64,000 nucleotides of DNA from Lonicera japonica (GCA_021464415.1 CM038469.1:2706501-2770500); one strand, 5' to 3'; positions 10,640 through 28,700 are shown, counted from the first letter of the stretch. Made by a program: numbers and translations. Notes: generated from the letters alone by a model not told the origin.

Positions 10640-12180
10640 GTCATTAAAAAATCATTTTTGAATTTGCAGTGTTCTTTGTAAGGAAATTCAAGACTTGACC
10701 CAGCTGGCTTCGGAAAATGTGTAGTCAACAAATAGTATAGCTTTTGAACCATTGGGCCTGGGCCTGGCAATGGCTGACGCCGAACCAATACAAGGCTTAT
10801 CAATCTGCATTAAGCATATGAAGTCCAATTTATTTTATTTTATTTTTTTCCATTCAAGTCCAATTTGTGTTTTTCTTTTTTTTTACACCCTTTTCCTTGC
10901 ATAAAATTTCTAATTTATGACTATTTCACTGTAAATTGAAAAAAAAAATATGGTGTGACTTTTTAGCATAAGCTTGTATGATATTTATAAATTATGTAAT
11001 TTCAAGTATATTTTTTACGTCATGTAATATATCTTAGGAATTAACTTAAGTTTATGATTTTATATAATAATTTATTTTTACAATCAATTACTAAAATTAG
11101 ATAATTCACAAATTACATAGTTTGAAATGATTTCATTCGTAAATTGAAACAAGCCAAATGGATTTCTTCTTTCTTTTTTCTTTGATGCAAGATGATAGGT
11201 ATCTTGAGTTAATTTGTGCATGTTAAACTAATCTTTAGTCTTTACCATGTTGAATGATAATTGATAAAAGCCATTAATGTTAAATTTGTTCAAGATATTG
11301 TTTATAAGCCGATCCTGAAGTTGGTTCTACAAATAAAGAAACAACCCTCTTATTCTCATGAGTCGTTTGTCTTTGAATTCAAGGTAAGGGTGAGAGTTGC
11401 ATATCACTAGATCGACCTATCTCATATACTTTCTAACTATTTTAAATATAAATTTCCTTTAACCTAAAAAAAATAAAAAATTCAACCGTTATAAATTAAA
11501 CACTTGACCTCAAGACCACTAAGATTGCCTATCACTAAACCAACTCTTTTTTTTTTACAAAAAGAAATTTACTTAAACATGCATTACTCTTATACTCTCT
11601 AACTATTTTAAATATAAACTTACCTAAACATATTACTCCTCTATTACATAATCTTATGACTTCACACTCTTGAATGTACATTTTTAAATTTCTTGAATTC
11701 AGCTGAATTGGAATGTACAAGGATAATAAAGGTATAAGGAATCAAATTCCTTTGAATGTTCGAAGCAAACAATATCCGAAACCTTTAAGTAAAAGGAAAT
11801 CCTTGATTTGTAATTACATTTAAGCAAGTAAAAGTCTAGCAGAAAACAAAAGGAGAGAGAGGATAAAATTGAAGCAAAAGCAATGCTAGAGATGACGTAA
11901 AGCCTAATCCAAAGAAATTGAGCCAAACGAGGTGCTAGTTTGCTACCATGCTATGCTATCCAGAAAAATAAACGGAATTTATTTTTAGCCCTCACCTCGC
12001 CTCACTAACTGACACAACCAATCTTCTAAACAACCACCTCCAATTTCATCGCTCTCGTCGTCATCCTTCTCACTCTTCCCAATGCCCCGCGTACACTAGA
12101 TTAGACTTTGGTTTTTATAAAAATCTTTTGTCTTTTAATAATATCTTCTTCATCTTTATTTTCAATCTAATGTGTTTTTA
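10640..12180. other. Gene-poor stretch
   Basis: AT-rich DNA. About 11,985-12,095 is unusually pyrimidine- and C-rich for this window and ends in a 5-codon ATG frame; it resembles a 5' leader but leads nowhere. Nothing else is supported. Confidence 0.4.
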
Positions 12181-13250
12181 AAAGTAATATTAACAATGTT
12201 AATTTTATTATTAGAAACAGCATCACCAATATCAGTTTCAGTCATTGAAAACGGCATCATCAATACTAATTTTAAAATAGGTGCCAGTAAAAGCACTATT
12301 AAAAATCAATTTTAATACCCTTCTTTTTATATTATACACATTTATAGTTTCTTTTAAAAGCATCCATATTCAAAGTATTTATTATTACTTCTTTCAACCA
12401 TAATTATATTAAGCAACCGAGGAGAGTGCATCTCTACACGTCCAAAATTTGGTTTGCCTAACTTCACATTTTCCTTGTTCAAATTTTTTCCACGTTGGGA
12501 GAAAAATTAAAACTAAATATATTTAAAAAGGGAGGAAATTGGTACTTACTAAAAAAAATTGTATAAATAAACATTTCTCAAGCATAAAAAAATGAACTAC
12601 ATAATATCAACAACATATAAACCAGCATAGACAATATGTTTTTGCAAGATAATTAATTTTTACTAATTTTGAATCGTAAACTTTTATAAATCTAAACTTT
12701 CATTAAATTATTGCATTTGAGTTGTCTAAGATGTACGGGAAAAAAAAGTTTCTACAAGAAAACATTCTTGCCAAAAATCGTTATTTAAAAAGAATTATTT
12801 CCAAATTAATAGGCAAGAACAATGTCAATTTTGTTTGGTTTGGTTTGGTTTAGATCACTTTTCTCCTTAAGTTAATTCCATATTATTTATCTTTTTCCTT
12901 TTCTAACTAGGGTGCCTTTACTTATAAGGTGCTTTTGATAAATTTAAAATTAAATATGGGTGCTTTAAAAATTGGGTGCAAAAATAAAAATTAAAGCTAC
13001 TATTACCGACACCCTTTTAAAATTGATAGTTTTTTATTTTTTGAAAAAGGCATCATTGTTGCCAATTTTGTCCTATAAAATGGCATCATCATTACCGGTT
13101 TGAACATTGAAATTGACATTTGCAATACCAAATTCAAATTGTGAGTTTTTTTTAATGGCATCAAGTATGCCGTATTTAATGGTGACCTCCATTCACACAT
13201 TTTTTTTAATGAACAGTTCCACCGATTCCTTTTAAACTCAATAAACAACT
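12180..13250. repeat. Diffuse repeat with recurring GGCATCAT(C/T)A motifs
   Basis: Short related segments recur: CAGCATCACCAATAT (12,219), GGCATCATCAATACT (12,254), GGCATCATTGTTGCC (13,049), GGCATCATCATTACC (13,082) and GGCATCAAGTATGCC (13,158). They are spread over about 1 kb and separated by AT-rich DNA. This looks like old transposon filler. No family was recognised and no ends were found. Confidence 0.35.
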
Positions 13251-13769
13251 TTTATTGATACTTTACTAATTTCTTGTATTATTATTAATATTTATTATTT
13301 TTATCATTTTTAAATAGTTTTTTTTAAGTTCTAATTACTTTTAATTTTGAATTACTGATATTTATTCTCGCTTCCAATGTTATTATATTTTGCTTATTTT
13401 TGTACAACTTAAAATTTAATTTTTATGTTTTGAAATTGTTTTAAATTTTTAAAATAATAATTTTGATTTTTAACTTTGTTTTGAATTTATTACACGAACA
13501 CAATACAGTCTTTCAGATTTATTAAATTTGTTTTGAATTTAAGTTTAGTACGTTATCATTATTTTTGTATATTTTATCTTCATTAAATAACATAGCATTA
13601 AAAATTTCTTAATAGCACAATAAAGTATTTCAATAAATCACACATTAAGAAAAATTATTACATTAAATTAAAATTTAACACGAATATAAACTTAGCTTAC
13701 TCGAAACAACCATCCAAGATCATAATAAAACATACAAAGTGAACATAAATAATACATTCATCCATGATA

Positions 13770-14210
13770 AATGAGACATCCATCCATAATAAACGAAACA
13801 TCCATCCAAGATCATTTATACTCGAATCGTGTATTTTCTTCATATGTAGTTCATCAGGACTAGCAAAGACGTGTAGTATGAGAACGACTTGCCTTCTTTA
13901 TCGTGATAGAGCAGCTTCACTTGGTTGCTCTACAAGTATATCAGCAAATGGTTAAAACTTATACTATAAAAGTAATTGAAATTTATGAAAGTTGAGCAGA
14001 AGTAATTACCACATCGAAATCGATTTCATCCATGTTTGTAGAAGCAACTTTCAGATCTTGGTAGTACCTCTCAAATTTGAATACTAAAACTTCGAGATTC
14101 ATCCACAAAGACTTAAACTCTTCAGGTGTTATTCTTTCATGAAACTTTGATGTCAGCCCAACTGGTGACGAATTGAATATTTCTACATTCTCACACTCAA
14201 TATTGAACAT
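13770..14210 (-). pseudogene. Two-exon gene relic, family not recognised
   Basis: A minus-strand frame from ATG 14,208-14,210 reads MFNIECENVEIFNSSPVGLT, then SKFHERITPEEFKSLWMNLE and STNMDEIDFDV. A plausible donor lies at about 14,010 (GTAATT), and an acceptor (ACTTGTAG) lies at about 13,935. After it the reading continues EQPSEAALSR, a stop codon, then RRQVVLILHVFASPDELHMK. The amino-acid quality on both sides of a clean GT-AG intron argues for a true coding relic. The flanks contain a short tandem motif (CATCCATCCA, 13,700-13,815). It could be a piece of a larger adaptor-like or regulatory protein. I do not recognise it and assign no function. Confidence 0.35.
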
Positions 14211-14637
14211 TCAAGCTTAATTTTAACATACTTGATGTTGAACAAAACATTTGAAAAAAATGTATTTGATTGTACTTAATTATAAATAGTAAATAAATAA
14301 TATCTTACAATTTTATCATATCATATATAATCATATATAATAATAGATAGTAAAACTATTTCCTTTCACTATAACATGCCAAGTGTCCCTTATTATTGCA
14401 TCATTAAAATTTATGTATTCTCACAATTCTTTTATACCTATTATGCATATTTAATATAATATGTTAAAGCCTTTGTTGAAATCAATTGAAATGCAAATAG
14501 AAATTGTACTTATGATTTTTCTCTCTAAAATGGCACTTTTACAAATATGCGTGTGTGCAGTGGCTAAGGTAGGATTTTATCTCAGTGGAGGCTTTACTAG
14601 CACACACAAAAAAAAGTAACATGACAATATATATATA

Positions 14638-15027
14638 GAGCTATGCTCCAAAAAGAGCTTTATTCTTTTAATGAAAGCATGGACTTCTTCTTTTACGAGA
14701 GTAAATGATTGAATTTTTAAATAAATTTCGGTGGAGATGATCTCCATGATAAGTAGATCAACTCCACAAAATTTTATCAAAAAATTCAACCAAGAAGAGG
14801 GTGATCCAAAGATCTAAAATTTCAATGATCAAAATGCACGCATATATATCGATCTTTAGTTCATCCACTTCCCGATTAAATATTTTGATAACATTTTGTT
14901 GGGTCGATCTACTCATCACAAAGATCATATTCACAAAATTTTATCAAAAAATTCAATCATTTACCCCCTTAAAAGGGGAACTCCGTTCTTTAGTTAAAAG
15001 AATAAAATCATTTCTCGAGCCTAACTC
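14638..15027. mobile_element. Mutator-like MITE, copy B
   Basis: About 390 bp with arms near 90-100 bp. The left arm GAGCTATGCTCC ... TTTATTCTTTTAA ... GTAAATGATTGAATTTTT matches the reverse strand of the right arm, GAGTTAGGCTCG ... TTTATTCTTTTAA ... GTAAATGATTGAATTTTT. The middle shares TCTAAAATTTCAA and GCATATATATC with copy A. The flanks are AT-only, so the 9-bp duplication (ATATATATA / ATATATTAC) is suggestive only. Confidence 0.7.
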
Positions 15028-15349
15028 ATATATTACTGAAATATTAAACATTTATTAAATAAAGAGTTGTCTAACAAAAATATCTATTATAAAAATAAAT
15101 GTCCCAAAAAATACGAGTTACAAAATTCCTCTACAGGCTTTCGTATTTTGAAAACAGTAAATGGCATGTTCATTATGTGCTTACTGAAATATTATAATCG
15201 ATATAAGAAAACTCTTCATCGTTTTGAGGTTTTTACAAAATAATTATAGTTTTATCTCCAAGTTTTAAGACTTGAAAACCTAACCTCAAATTACAAATGT
15301 TTACACAAAAGTCTTTATATTGTTATACTAATATATATATATATATCAA

Positions 15350-15369
15350 GTGGGGGCTTAAGCCCCCAC
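15350..15369. repeat. Perfect 20-bp palindrome
   Basis: GTGGGGGCTTAAGCCCCCAC reads the same on both strands. It stands out in AT-rich DNA, just before a GT microsatellite (15,374-15,391). Sequence around 14,558-14,595 (CAGTGGCTAAGG, CAGTGGAGGCTTTA) resembles the start of a hAT-type element, so the palindrome may mark a rearranged element end. That link is inference. Confidence 0.6.
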
Positions 15370-15399
15370 AAGGTGCGTGTGTGTGTGTGTTTATATATT

Positions 15400-16860
15400 T
15401 GTATGTCTATATATATGCAATTTTTTTTTCATGTTTTGAAATTGTGGTTGCAATTTTTAGTTGTCATTAAGTTTTAGTTCTAAACAATTGTTAATATTGT
15501 GCATTGAATTTTGTTAAACATATAGTGTTAATGTTTTCTTTTTAGTTTGAGAATGGATATAAGAGAGTATGTACGTACTAAAATATATTATTATAATGTA
15601 TGTAACTATTTATTTAATAATAAGACTAATAATTATTTTACAATTATCATTAAAAATATATAAAACTGTAATTTTTTAAATAATCAACCACAAGTATATC
15701 TGTTCATATTGTTTCAAATTTCTCCCTTCTTTTAATATTTTTCCTCTAATTCTTTATCATGATTTTAATTTAAACTTAAAAAGTTACTTTAAATAAATAA
15801 TGCAACTACCAAATTAAATTATTTCATGATTTTTTAAGATATGATTATCTAAATAATAATAAAAACTACAAAGTATCTCCACATGCCGCAGGTTATATAC
15901 TTATTTTAGTCTTATAATAAATAAGACTAATAAATAAAAAAATAAAAAGACAAAATTAAAATAAGTTTTTATTAAATCAGATAAACAAAAACCTACTCTG
16001 TGTTTGGATGAGAAAAAAAAACCTTTAACACTACAACTTTCGGAGAAAATGATAGAAAAAAATGAGATATACTTGTAGGAAATCTGCTCAATTGCGGCAA
16101 TCAAAATTTTCGAGGTGAATTTCCATGGAACGAAGCGTAGTTATCAGACGATTGATTTGACGAAAATTTTTAAGTCATTTAAATTAGATTTTATGATTAT
16201 GAGATTATCCAAACAAATGAAATTGTATTTTACGTCATTTTCAAAATCATAGATACATGATTTAGGCCATAAATCTTTTAACACTACAACTTTTTGAGAT
16301 AAGGGTAGCACGGAAATTTGATTTATGAGAGATCCATTTTTGCCAATTCAATATATTTTTGTGACAAAATATAATCATACTATATTAGATTATGCATCTA
16401 TACTTACCATATTATTTTTTCAAACTTAAAATAAATATCTTTTGATTACTTTCCAAATTTAATAATTATTTCTTTTGGATTTTTAAGAGATTTATAAAGC
16501 ATTGTAAGTTATCTGTAGAAACTTGATTAAGAAAATTCTAAATTTGAAAAATCATGACTTATCTAACGGTGATTTTATTTCTATTCACCAAATCTTGCAG
16601 TTAATCCACATTGTTAAGTTAATCCGCATTACATATTAAGTTAATCCGCAAGCGTGGATGAACTGACAAAAAAATATTATGAATTTAATTTTATAAATAT
16701 TATTTTAAATAATAATTTAATATGAAAATATCTACTAAATTAATAAGTATATAACCACTTTAAAAATTTAGATGGGTAAATTTTAATTAACTTTGTAGTA
16801 AAATAACAAAAATAAAATTTAACCTCTTTCCCCTTACGGTTTTAACGATTTTTCCAGTAT
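15400..16860. other. Gene-poor stretch
   Basis: AT-rich DNA without supportable coding frames, RNA genes or clear repeat ends. Confidence 0.5.
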
Positions 16861-16867
16861 CTCTTTT

Positions 16868-16917
16868 TCTTCTTCTTCTTCTTCTTCTTCTTCTTCTTCT
16901 TCTTCTTCTTCTTCTTC
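16868..16917. repeat. (TTC)n microsatellite
   Basis: About 16 uninterrupted TTC/CTT triplets, followed by a shorter CTTCTTCTTCTTCTTC run at about 16,940-16,957. Confidence 0.95.
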
Positions 16918-17165
16918 CACTATCACTCTTTTCCCAGCCTTCTTCTTCTTCTTCTTCATCCTATCACAAACCCTATATTAGTTTCATATTCTTTAAATCA
17001 CTAAATCTGTATTCCAACCTTAGAAACCCACACCCACAATTTTGAAAATCTTGAACTAATTTGGTTTTTGAATTTTGTAAGTCTAACTCACAATACGGAA
17101 GATTAAAAATTTAAATTATACCGAGTTTCTTATATCATGTCTAACTTTTAGACTAAATAATTATA

Positions 17166-17332
17166 TTATTAATTATAATGTTGGGGGTTCCAAAAGATTA
17201 ATGAATAAAAAAATTGTAAATTATTAATTATAATGTTGGGGGTTCCAAAAGATTAATGAATAAAAAAATTGTAAATTATTAATTATAATGTTGGGGGTTC
17301 CAAAAGATTAATGAATAAAAAAATTGTAAATT
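17166..17332. repeat. 55-bp minisatellite, three near-identical copies
   Basis: The unit begins TTATTAATTATAATGTTGGG at 17,166, 17,221 and 17,276, and ends AAAAAAATTGTAAA. The copies are identical by eye, so the expansion is recent. Confidence 0.95.
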
Positions 17333-17436
17333 ACTTGATAAGGTCTATTTGCAAGGCAAGCTGGAAAAGTTGGTCATCCCATGTTATATATATAACACAC
17401 ACTATATATACTTGGTCATTCTTTCACTCTATTTTT

Positions 17437-17469
17437 GTATGTGTGTGTGTGAGAGAGAGAGAGAGAGAA
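17437..17469. repeat. (GT)n(GA)n compound microsatellite
   Basis: A TGTGTGTGTGTG run changes directly into a GAGAGAGA run. It lies between two minisatellites. Confidence 0.9.
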
Positions 17470-17543
17470 TGGCGTCTATTCAATCAACACAAGCGCAGAA
17501 GTAACCCTAAACCGTTCAATTTTTTTTAAATGTAAAGATGAAG

Positions 17544-17659
17544 TTAATTAAAAAGAATTATATTTAGATTAGGAATGTTAATTAGAAGGAATTATATTTA
17601 GATTAGGAAAGTTAATTAAAAGGAATTATATTTAGATTAGGAATGTTAATAAAAAAAGA
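17544..17659. repeat. 34-bp minisatellite, three copies and a partial fourth
   Basis: The unit TTAATTA(A/G)AA(A/G)GAATTATA then TTTAGATTAGGAA(T/A)G starts at 17,544, 17,578 and 17,612. A partial copy starts at 17,646. One or two mismatches per unit. Confidence 0.9.
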
Positions 17660-18482
17660 ATCTAATGTTATATAATTATAATTTAATTAAAATTGGTGGA
17701 TATACTAATCAATTTTAAAAAGGGTAATTTTGTGAAACTTCATTTAAAATTTTCATAATTTTAGGGTGGATTAACTACAAGATTTGGTGGATAGAAACAA
17801 AATCACCCCTTATCTAATGAGAACCGCAAAATCTTTAACAATTTGTAGTGAAAGTTAATAAAATTTACAAATTCCACTCTAACTTTGCAGAGAAATTTAT
17901 ATTTAAAAAAGTTTATCAATATCTAGAAATAAAAAATTTACTGCATAATTGCAGATAAATTTTTAGTTTTTAACTACAAAAGTCTTTTGGCTAAAATTAA
18001 TAATTTACAAATTTCACTAGAATTTGCAGAAAAATTCATATATATATATAAAGTTTTAACTATAATAAAAGTCTCAATTTTAAAATATTCCACTGTGTGT
18101 TTAGCTATGAAATTTCATATTGTACATATAAAATTTTATATGAGAATTTAACTTTTTAAAAATTTCACTAAATTTCTTTATACATAAACTTTCACTGTGA
18201 GAATTTCACTTTTTAAAATTTCATTCCGTATATATGATAATTTACAATAATATGGGTAACTTTATAAAATCTCATTATATAGTAATAAAAATCTTTTAAT
18301 ATGGGTAACTTTATAAAATCTATTCTAATTAATGTTGATTTTATCCTAAAAAGTGTTCTTAAGATGTTATGCTGGGTCCTTTATAGAATTGTGAGCTTAT
18401 TGGGGATTTTACACCCATTTTCCCCTTCCAAAACCAAATTAAAATTACTTAATGGAAAGTGAGGTGTACTAATAAACTGTAG

Positions 18483-18840
18483 AGGCCTATTTGATTAACG
18501 TTTCTAGACAAAAAATTTAAAAATTTAATTTAAAATTAATTTTATTTTTATACTTCTTAAAATTTATTTCACTTTATTTTCTCTAATTTTTTTTTTTAAA
18601 ACATTATAACTTTAAATTCAAAAATCAAAATTAGATAAAAAAATATATATTTAAAACCTAGTCGTAGAGATCTATAAAATAAAATCTATTGTAACTATTT
18701 TTTAAAATTTTTTTATGAGATTTTTTAGTTGGTTGAAAAAATCTTAAATAAAAATCAAATTCACTTTTCAACGTAATTCTAAATTCTATTAAACATCATA
18801 TTTTAAAAACTCAACTCAAAATATTAATCAAACATCACCT
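18483..18840. mobile_element. Tourist-like MITE, diverged
   Basis: The left end AGGCCTATTTGATTAA pairs imperfectly with the reverse of the right end, AGGTGATGTTTGATTAA. The interior shares CTTTAAATTCAAAAATCAAA and GAGATCTATAAAATAA with the element at 58,448-58,931. TTA/TAA-type flanks are not preserved cleanly. It lies about 360 bp upstream of MDAR4. Confidence 0.5.
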
Positions 18841-19072
18841 AAGAGTCTTAAATTTAGAAGAAAACAATTAACCAATTAGACAATTTGTTTAAAAAAAAAA
18901 AAACCAATTAGACAATTGTTAGGTGATCGGACGGTGATGATCGTTTGGAACACGAAAAAGCAATCGAAGCGTGGGACAAGGGACAAAAGGCCAATAAAGT
19001 AAAAAGAACCAGGACGAGATCAGTCTTTCTCATCCGCCCCTCGTTTACATAAGATCATGGATTGAGAATTAA

Positions 19073-25019
<5,947 letters not shown>

Positions 25020-26119
25020 AAAATGGTTTAGTTAGCAGAGACTTTTCTTGGGCTGGGTGGGGTTGGTATTGGGTCTTATTTTTGCTGATTCAAATATTTG
25101 TAATACCTATGTTGTAGCAGTTTTAGGGTTAGGAGGCCTGGAAATACTTTTATATTTAGACGATTATTTTTATCAAAACAAAAATTGGCTTACTACGTGG
25201 TTCTTTGCTCAATAGTGTATCTCAATACTGTGTTAGAACTCTGTTACAGATCTAAGATAATGGCGTTATTACAATTTATACTTAAATTAACTTGTTATGG
25301 ATTGTGGCATACTTTGAAATGCAGTTTTTTTCTGTTGCAAATTAACTAATGTTCAGTATTTCTAATTCCAAATAAATTTGACATTTGCTGATCAGTCAGC
25401 TTAGTTAAAAGGTAACAGAGGCCAGTGTATGATTATACTGGGGAATGTCCTTAGTATCGGTTTAAGAGGTGCCTAGCCGCTCTGGCTAATAAGGTGGTGG
25501 GTGCCTAAGAAAGTCTACTAGGTGGCTGGGTACATGAGTTGGGTGGAAATTTAACCCTTTTGTAAACAATTTACTGTTTCATTTGTCTCAGATTTATGAA
25601 AAATGTTCGGTTGGTTAGCGCTAAAACTTCTAAGATCTACTCAAGTCTGTTTTTTTAGTATTATCTTTTTGAATAGGCAATAGGTTCCTTCTTGCTTCCA
25701 TCTTGTATTTGTTAGAACATTAATAGTAGATCATCATTGCAGTATTAGAGTGCATCATCAGATGGATGTGAGGAATTAGTTGAGGTGTGATAAACTAGCT
25801 CAAACAACCCCTACAATTTAACCAAAAAAAGAAAAAATGAAAAAGATTATCACTGCAGTATTGTAGAACACCCTCGCAGCTAAATAGATGCAAGGGCCAT
25901 CAAATATTGCTATTGCCTTCTGGATTCAAAAAGCAGCAAAAACCCTGACTTACTTTGCACAATTTACTACTATTCCAACACTAATCCAGCATATTTCCCC
26001 AGTTGAATTAATATGGCTCATTCCTTAAAATATTTTTTTCCATGGCGCTCCATTGGTTTTGCCAAAAAAGTAGAGAAGTTCCAAGTTATTATTCATATCT
26101 AACAAATTATGTTTAACGT

Positions 26120-26191
26120 GGGCATTTGGTCTAGTGGTATGATTCTCGCTTTGGGTGCGAGAGGTCCCGAGTTCGATTCTCGGAATGCCCC
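26120..26191 (+). tRNA. tRNA-Pro (anticodon TGG)
   Basis: 72 nt. Acceptor 5' GGGCATT pairs with 3' AATGCCC, followed by discriminator C. The anticodon arm TCTCGC-TTTGGGT-GCGAGA gives anticodon TGG. The T arm holds GTTCGATTC (B box), and the D arm holds the A-box-like TGGTCTAGTGG. There is no intron. It sits 186 bp ahead of the RPL12 start codon. Confidence 0.97.
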
Positions 26192-26192
26192 A

Positions 26193-26198
26193 TTTTTT
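26193..26198 (+). terminator. RNA polymerase III terminator of tRNA-Pro
   Basis: A run of six T residues begins two bases after the discriminator base, the normal Pol III stop signal. Confidence 0.85.
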
Positions 26199-26377
26199 CT
26201 GTATAAAGGTCAATTTTGTTTGTCGATAAGAAAAAAAAAATAATATTCAGTGCTATATTATAATAATATAATAGTCACACCAAGCATTTCTTCTTCACCT
26301 TATCCTCCTCCTTTTATCTTCATTTTTTTTCTCTCTTCCTCCTCCTCCTGCATTCTCTCATCATACCAACAATAACA

Positions 26378-26941
26378 ATGGCCTCGACAACTCTTTCTCT
26401 TTCTACTCTCACTCTCCGTTCAGCAACCTCCCATTCCACTCGCCTCACCACAGCCACTTTCCCCAAACAAACCCTAGAGTTCACCCTCGGAACTCCCAGA
26501 CTCCCCCTCCGCCGCTCCATCTCCCTACGTCCAATCTCCGCCGTCGACGCTCCGGAGAAGGTCGTAGAGCTCGGCGACCAAATCTCTAACCTAACCCTAG
26601 CCGACGCACAAAAACTCGTCGAGTACCTCCAGGACAAGCTAGGTGTCTCCGCCGCCTCCTTCGCCCCCGCGGCCGCAGTCGCCGCTCCCGGGTCCGCGGC
26701 CGAAGCTCCCGCCGTCGTTGAGGAGAAGACGGAGTTCGATGTCGTCATCGAGGAGGTGCCGAGTAATGCTAGGATTGCGGCGATTAAGGCGGTTAGGGCT
26801 TTGACGAATTTGGCTTTGAAAGAGGCTAAAGATTTGATTGAAGGATTACCGAAGAAGTTTAAGGAAGGTATTTCCAAGGAGGAGGCTGAAGAAGCGAAGA
26901 AACAGCTTGAAGCTGCTGGTGCTAAAGTATCAATTGCTTAG
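26378..26941 (+). CDS. RPL12: Plastid 50S ribosomal protein L12 (bL12c), nuclear-encoded
   Basis: Forms the flexible L7/L12 stalk of the plastid ribosome, which recruits and stimulates translational GTPases. Single exon, 187 residues, the usual length for the precursor. Residues 1 to about 54 are a Ser/Thr/Arg-rich, acid-poor plastid transit peptide, with a likely cut near RPISAV. The N-terminal dimer and stalk-binding helices follow ([19 protein letters not shown]), then an Ala/Pro hinge (about residues 89-115). The globular C-terminal domain begins [12 protein letters not shown] and holds [20 protein letters not shown] and ends GAKVSIA. The ATG follows a pyrimidine-rich leader. The first two-thirds of the gene is far more GC-rich than the last third. 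Linkage of expressed plastid L12 genes to tRNA-Pro genes is known in Arabidopsis and is seen here. Confidence 0.97.
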   Translation: MASTTLSLSTLTLRSATSHSTRLTTATFPKQTLEFTLGTPRLPLRRSISLRPISAVDAPEKVVELGDQISNLTLADAQKLVEYLQDKLGVSAASFAPAAAVAAPGSAAEAPAVVEEKTEFDVVIEEVPSNARIAAIKAVRALTNLALKEAKDLIEGLPKKFKEGISKEEAEEAKKQLEAAGAKVSIA

Positions 26942-27910
26942 TGGTGCTGAACTGTGGTAAATTTTTAGTTTGGTTTGTTTGTTTGTTTTGATTGTGTATT
27001 TTTGAGAAATTGAGTTTATCTGCTGTTAGTTCATAGTTCCAAGTTGTAATTGTGCGATGAATTCAATCCATTTTCCTTGAACGAACCTCAAATATTCTTA
27101 CTGCATACTTTTCTGGGCAATAATGTTCTTCTTACCAAACACGCCATTATAGCGTTTGGTTAAATTGGGGGAATTGCTATGTTGTCTGTGGCTGTGAAAG
27201 CAGTTGGTTTCTGGTTTGTGACTAATGAAAGAATTGGACAATGTAGAAGAAAGCTAATCTTTCGGAAAAGTGTGGTATTATTGGTAGAACCGATTGAATG
27301 ATAAAATGTTAATTTTCCAATGAGTCACGACATTTTCGCGTTACCCTCCCTTTGTTTTAAAAAGTATTGTATGCTTCTAAGGCCATATGCAGTGCAAAAG
27401 ATAAGATGGTAGTATAAAAGTGGGTATTTAACTTATCAATTTGAATAAATTTGCACAGCAAAACTGTATAAAATACACCGGGCAAGACAGTGTTTGTCGC
27501 GCAAAGAATCAATGGAGTGGGCAACAATGCGGATTGCCTCAAAGTATTAAGCTTTGGATGCACACATTGTGTTACCCCAAGCATTAAGTTTTGAACGACA
27601 CAATGTGTGTCACCCCAAGCAATGAAACGGCTAGTTACGCAAAGCATGGTGTAAGGCAATTCAATGAATGTCGCCCAAGGCATTTAAAAAAAAAAATGGA
27701 AATGGGGTGACCCGCTGTGCGTTGCTTAAGGGACGTTAGATTGGGGCGACACACAGTGGGTCGCCTAGGCTAAAACTTTATCTATTTAGGTTAACTTTAG
27801 CATTTAGCATACCTTTTTGGCTTAGCTGCGCTGAGAGAAAAAATTATGCCAAAGCTAACTGAGCAGTGCCTTGTAAAACATGTTGGCATTCTCTATTTCT
27901 GCTAATAATT
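26942..27910. other. Intergenic stretch with short degenerate repeats
   Basis: Holds the RPL12 3' UTR. About 27,480-27,775 repeats short motifs on both strands: GTGTTACCCCAAGC, GTGTCACCCCAAGC, GTCGCCCAAGGC, GGGGTGACCCGCTGTGCG and GGGGCGACACACAGTGGG. These look like remains of a transposon with internal palindromes. No open frame is credible. Confidence 0.4.
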
Positions 27911-27914
27911 CACA

Positions 27915-28700
27915 TGTTCCTATGGAGTTCGAATTTGTTGATCGTACCACAATTCGGGTCATAGTGACCCTCTCTTTCTATTGCTCAAAACCTTTATATC
28001 AGATGTACATCAGCAAGCCTCATTTTCTTTTAAGGGCCCAAAAAAGGGTTTCTCAGCAAAATAAACAAACAATATTAAACCCTACAGAAAACCTCCCCTT
28101 GTTTCGGAGCTCTGTTTTTTCTTAATTTTTTTTTCCTCATCGCTGCTGATGAGGTTGGATTTAAGCGATGTTTCCATTGACGAATGGCACCTATGCACCA
28201 GACGTCATAACTCATACCCTTATTTTCATACATTAACCTCCATTATTTCTTCCAGATCTATATTGAATTTTATTTTTTTCGAGTTTTCTGGATGATGTTG
28301 GACACAAAGGTTGGTTTGAGCCGTCAACCTTATTCGTGTTGAACGTTTTTAAAATTTTCTTTTAATTGAATGTGATTGAAACAAATATGCCATCAAGAAT
28401 AACTACCGACGGGGAAGAAAAGAATGCAATCAGCAATCTAGTGCAATTTTGTATCAAAAAGAATCAGAACTCTGTTGCGGCCGGCGGTGATGAAAAACAA
28501 AACCAGAGCTCAAAGCGGAGGATTTTTGTTGCGGTTTAATATTGTTTGTGTATTTTGGTGTATTTTGCTGAGTAGTACTTTTTGAGGCCCTTAAAAGAAA
28601 ACTTGAGTCACTGCTGATGCGGAGGTTTTTGGACAATAAAAAGCAAGGGTCACCATTATCCTAATTGAGGTAGGGGAACAAATCCAGACTTGTTTCTATT
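27915..28700. mobile_element. Long-arm foldback element
   Basis: Two arms of about 200-230 bp are inverted copies. The left arm (about 27,915-28,145) shares GTGACCCT, TTTTCTTTTAAGGGCC, CTCAGCAAAATA, ACAAACAATATTAAACC and GAGCTCTG with the reverse strand of the right arm (about 28,440-28,700). Identity by eye is about 75-80 percent. The unique middle (about 300 bp) contains a 5'-leader-like stretch and a short ATG frame (MPSRITTDGEEKNAI, from 28,389). Arms this long suggest a Mutator-like non-autonomous element. I could not fix the end bases or a target duplication. Confidence 0.55.

Noticed and set aside
26025..26213. Minus-strand open frame overlapping the tRNA
   Set aside because: Antisense of tRNA-Pro.
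26320..26877. 185-codon minus-strand open frame over RPL12
   Set aside because: Antisense shadow of the GC-rich RPL12 coding sequence; the + strand protein is a clear bL12c.
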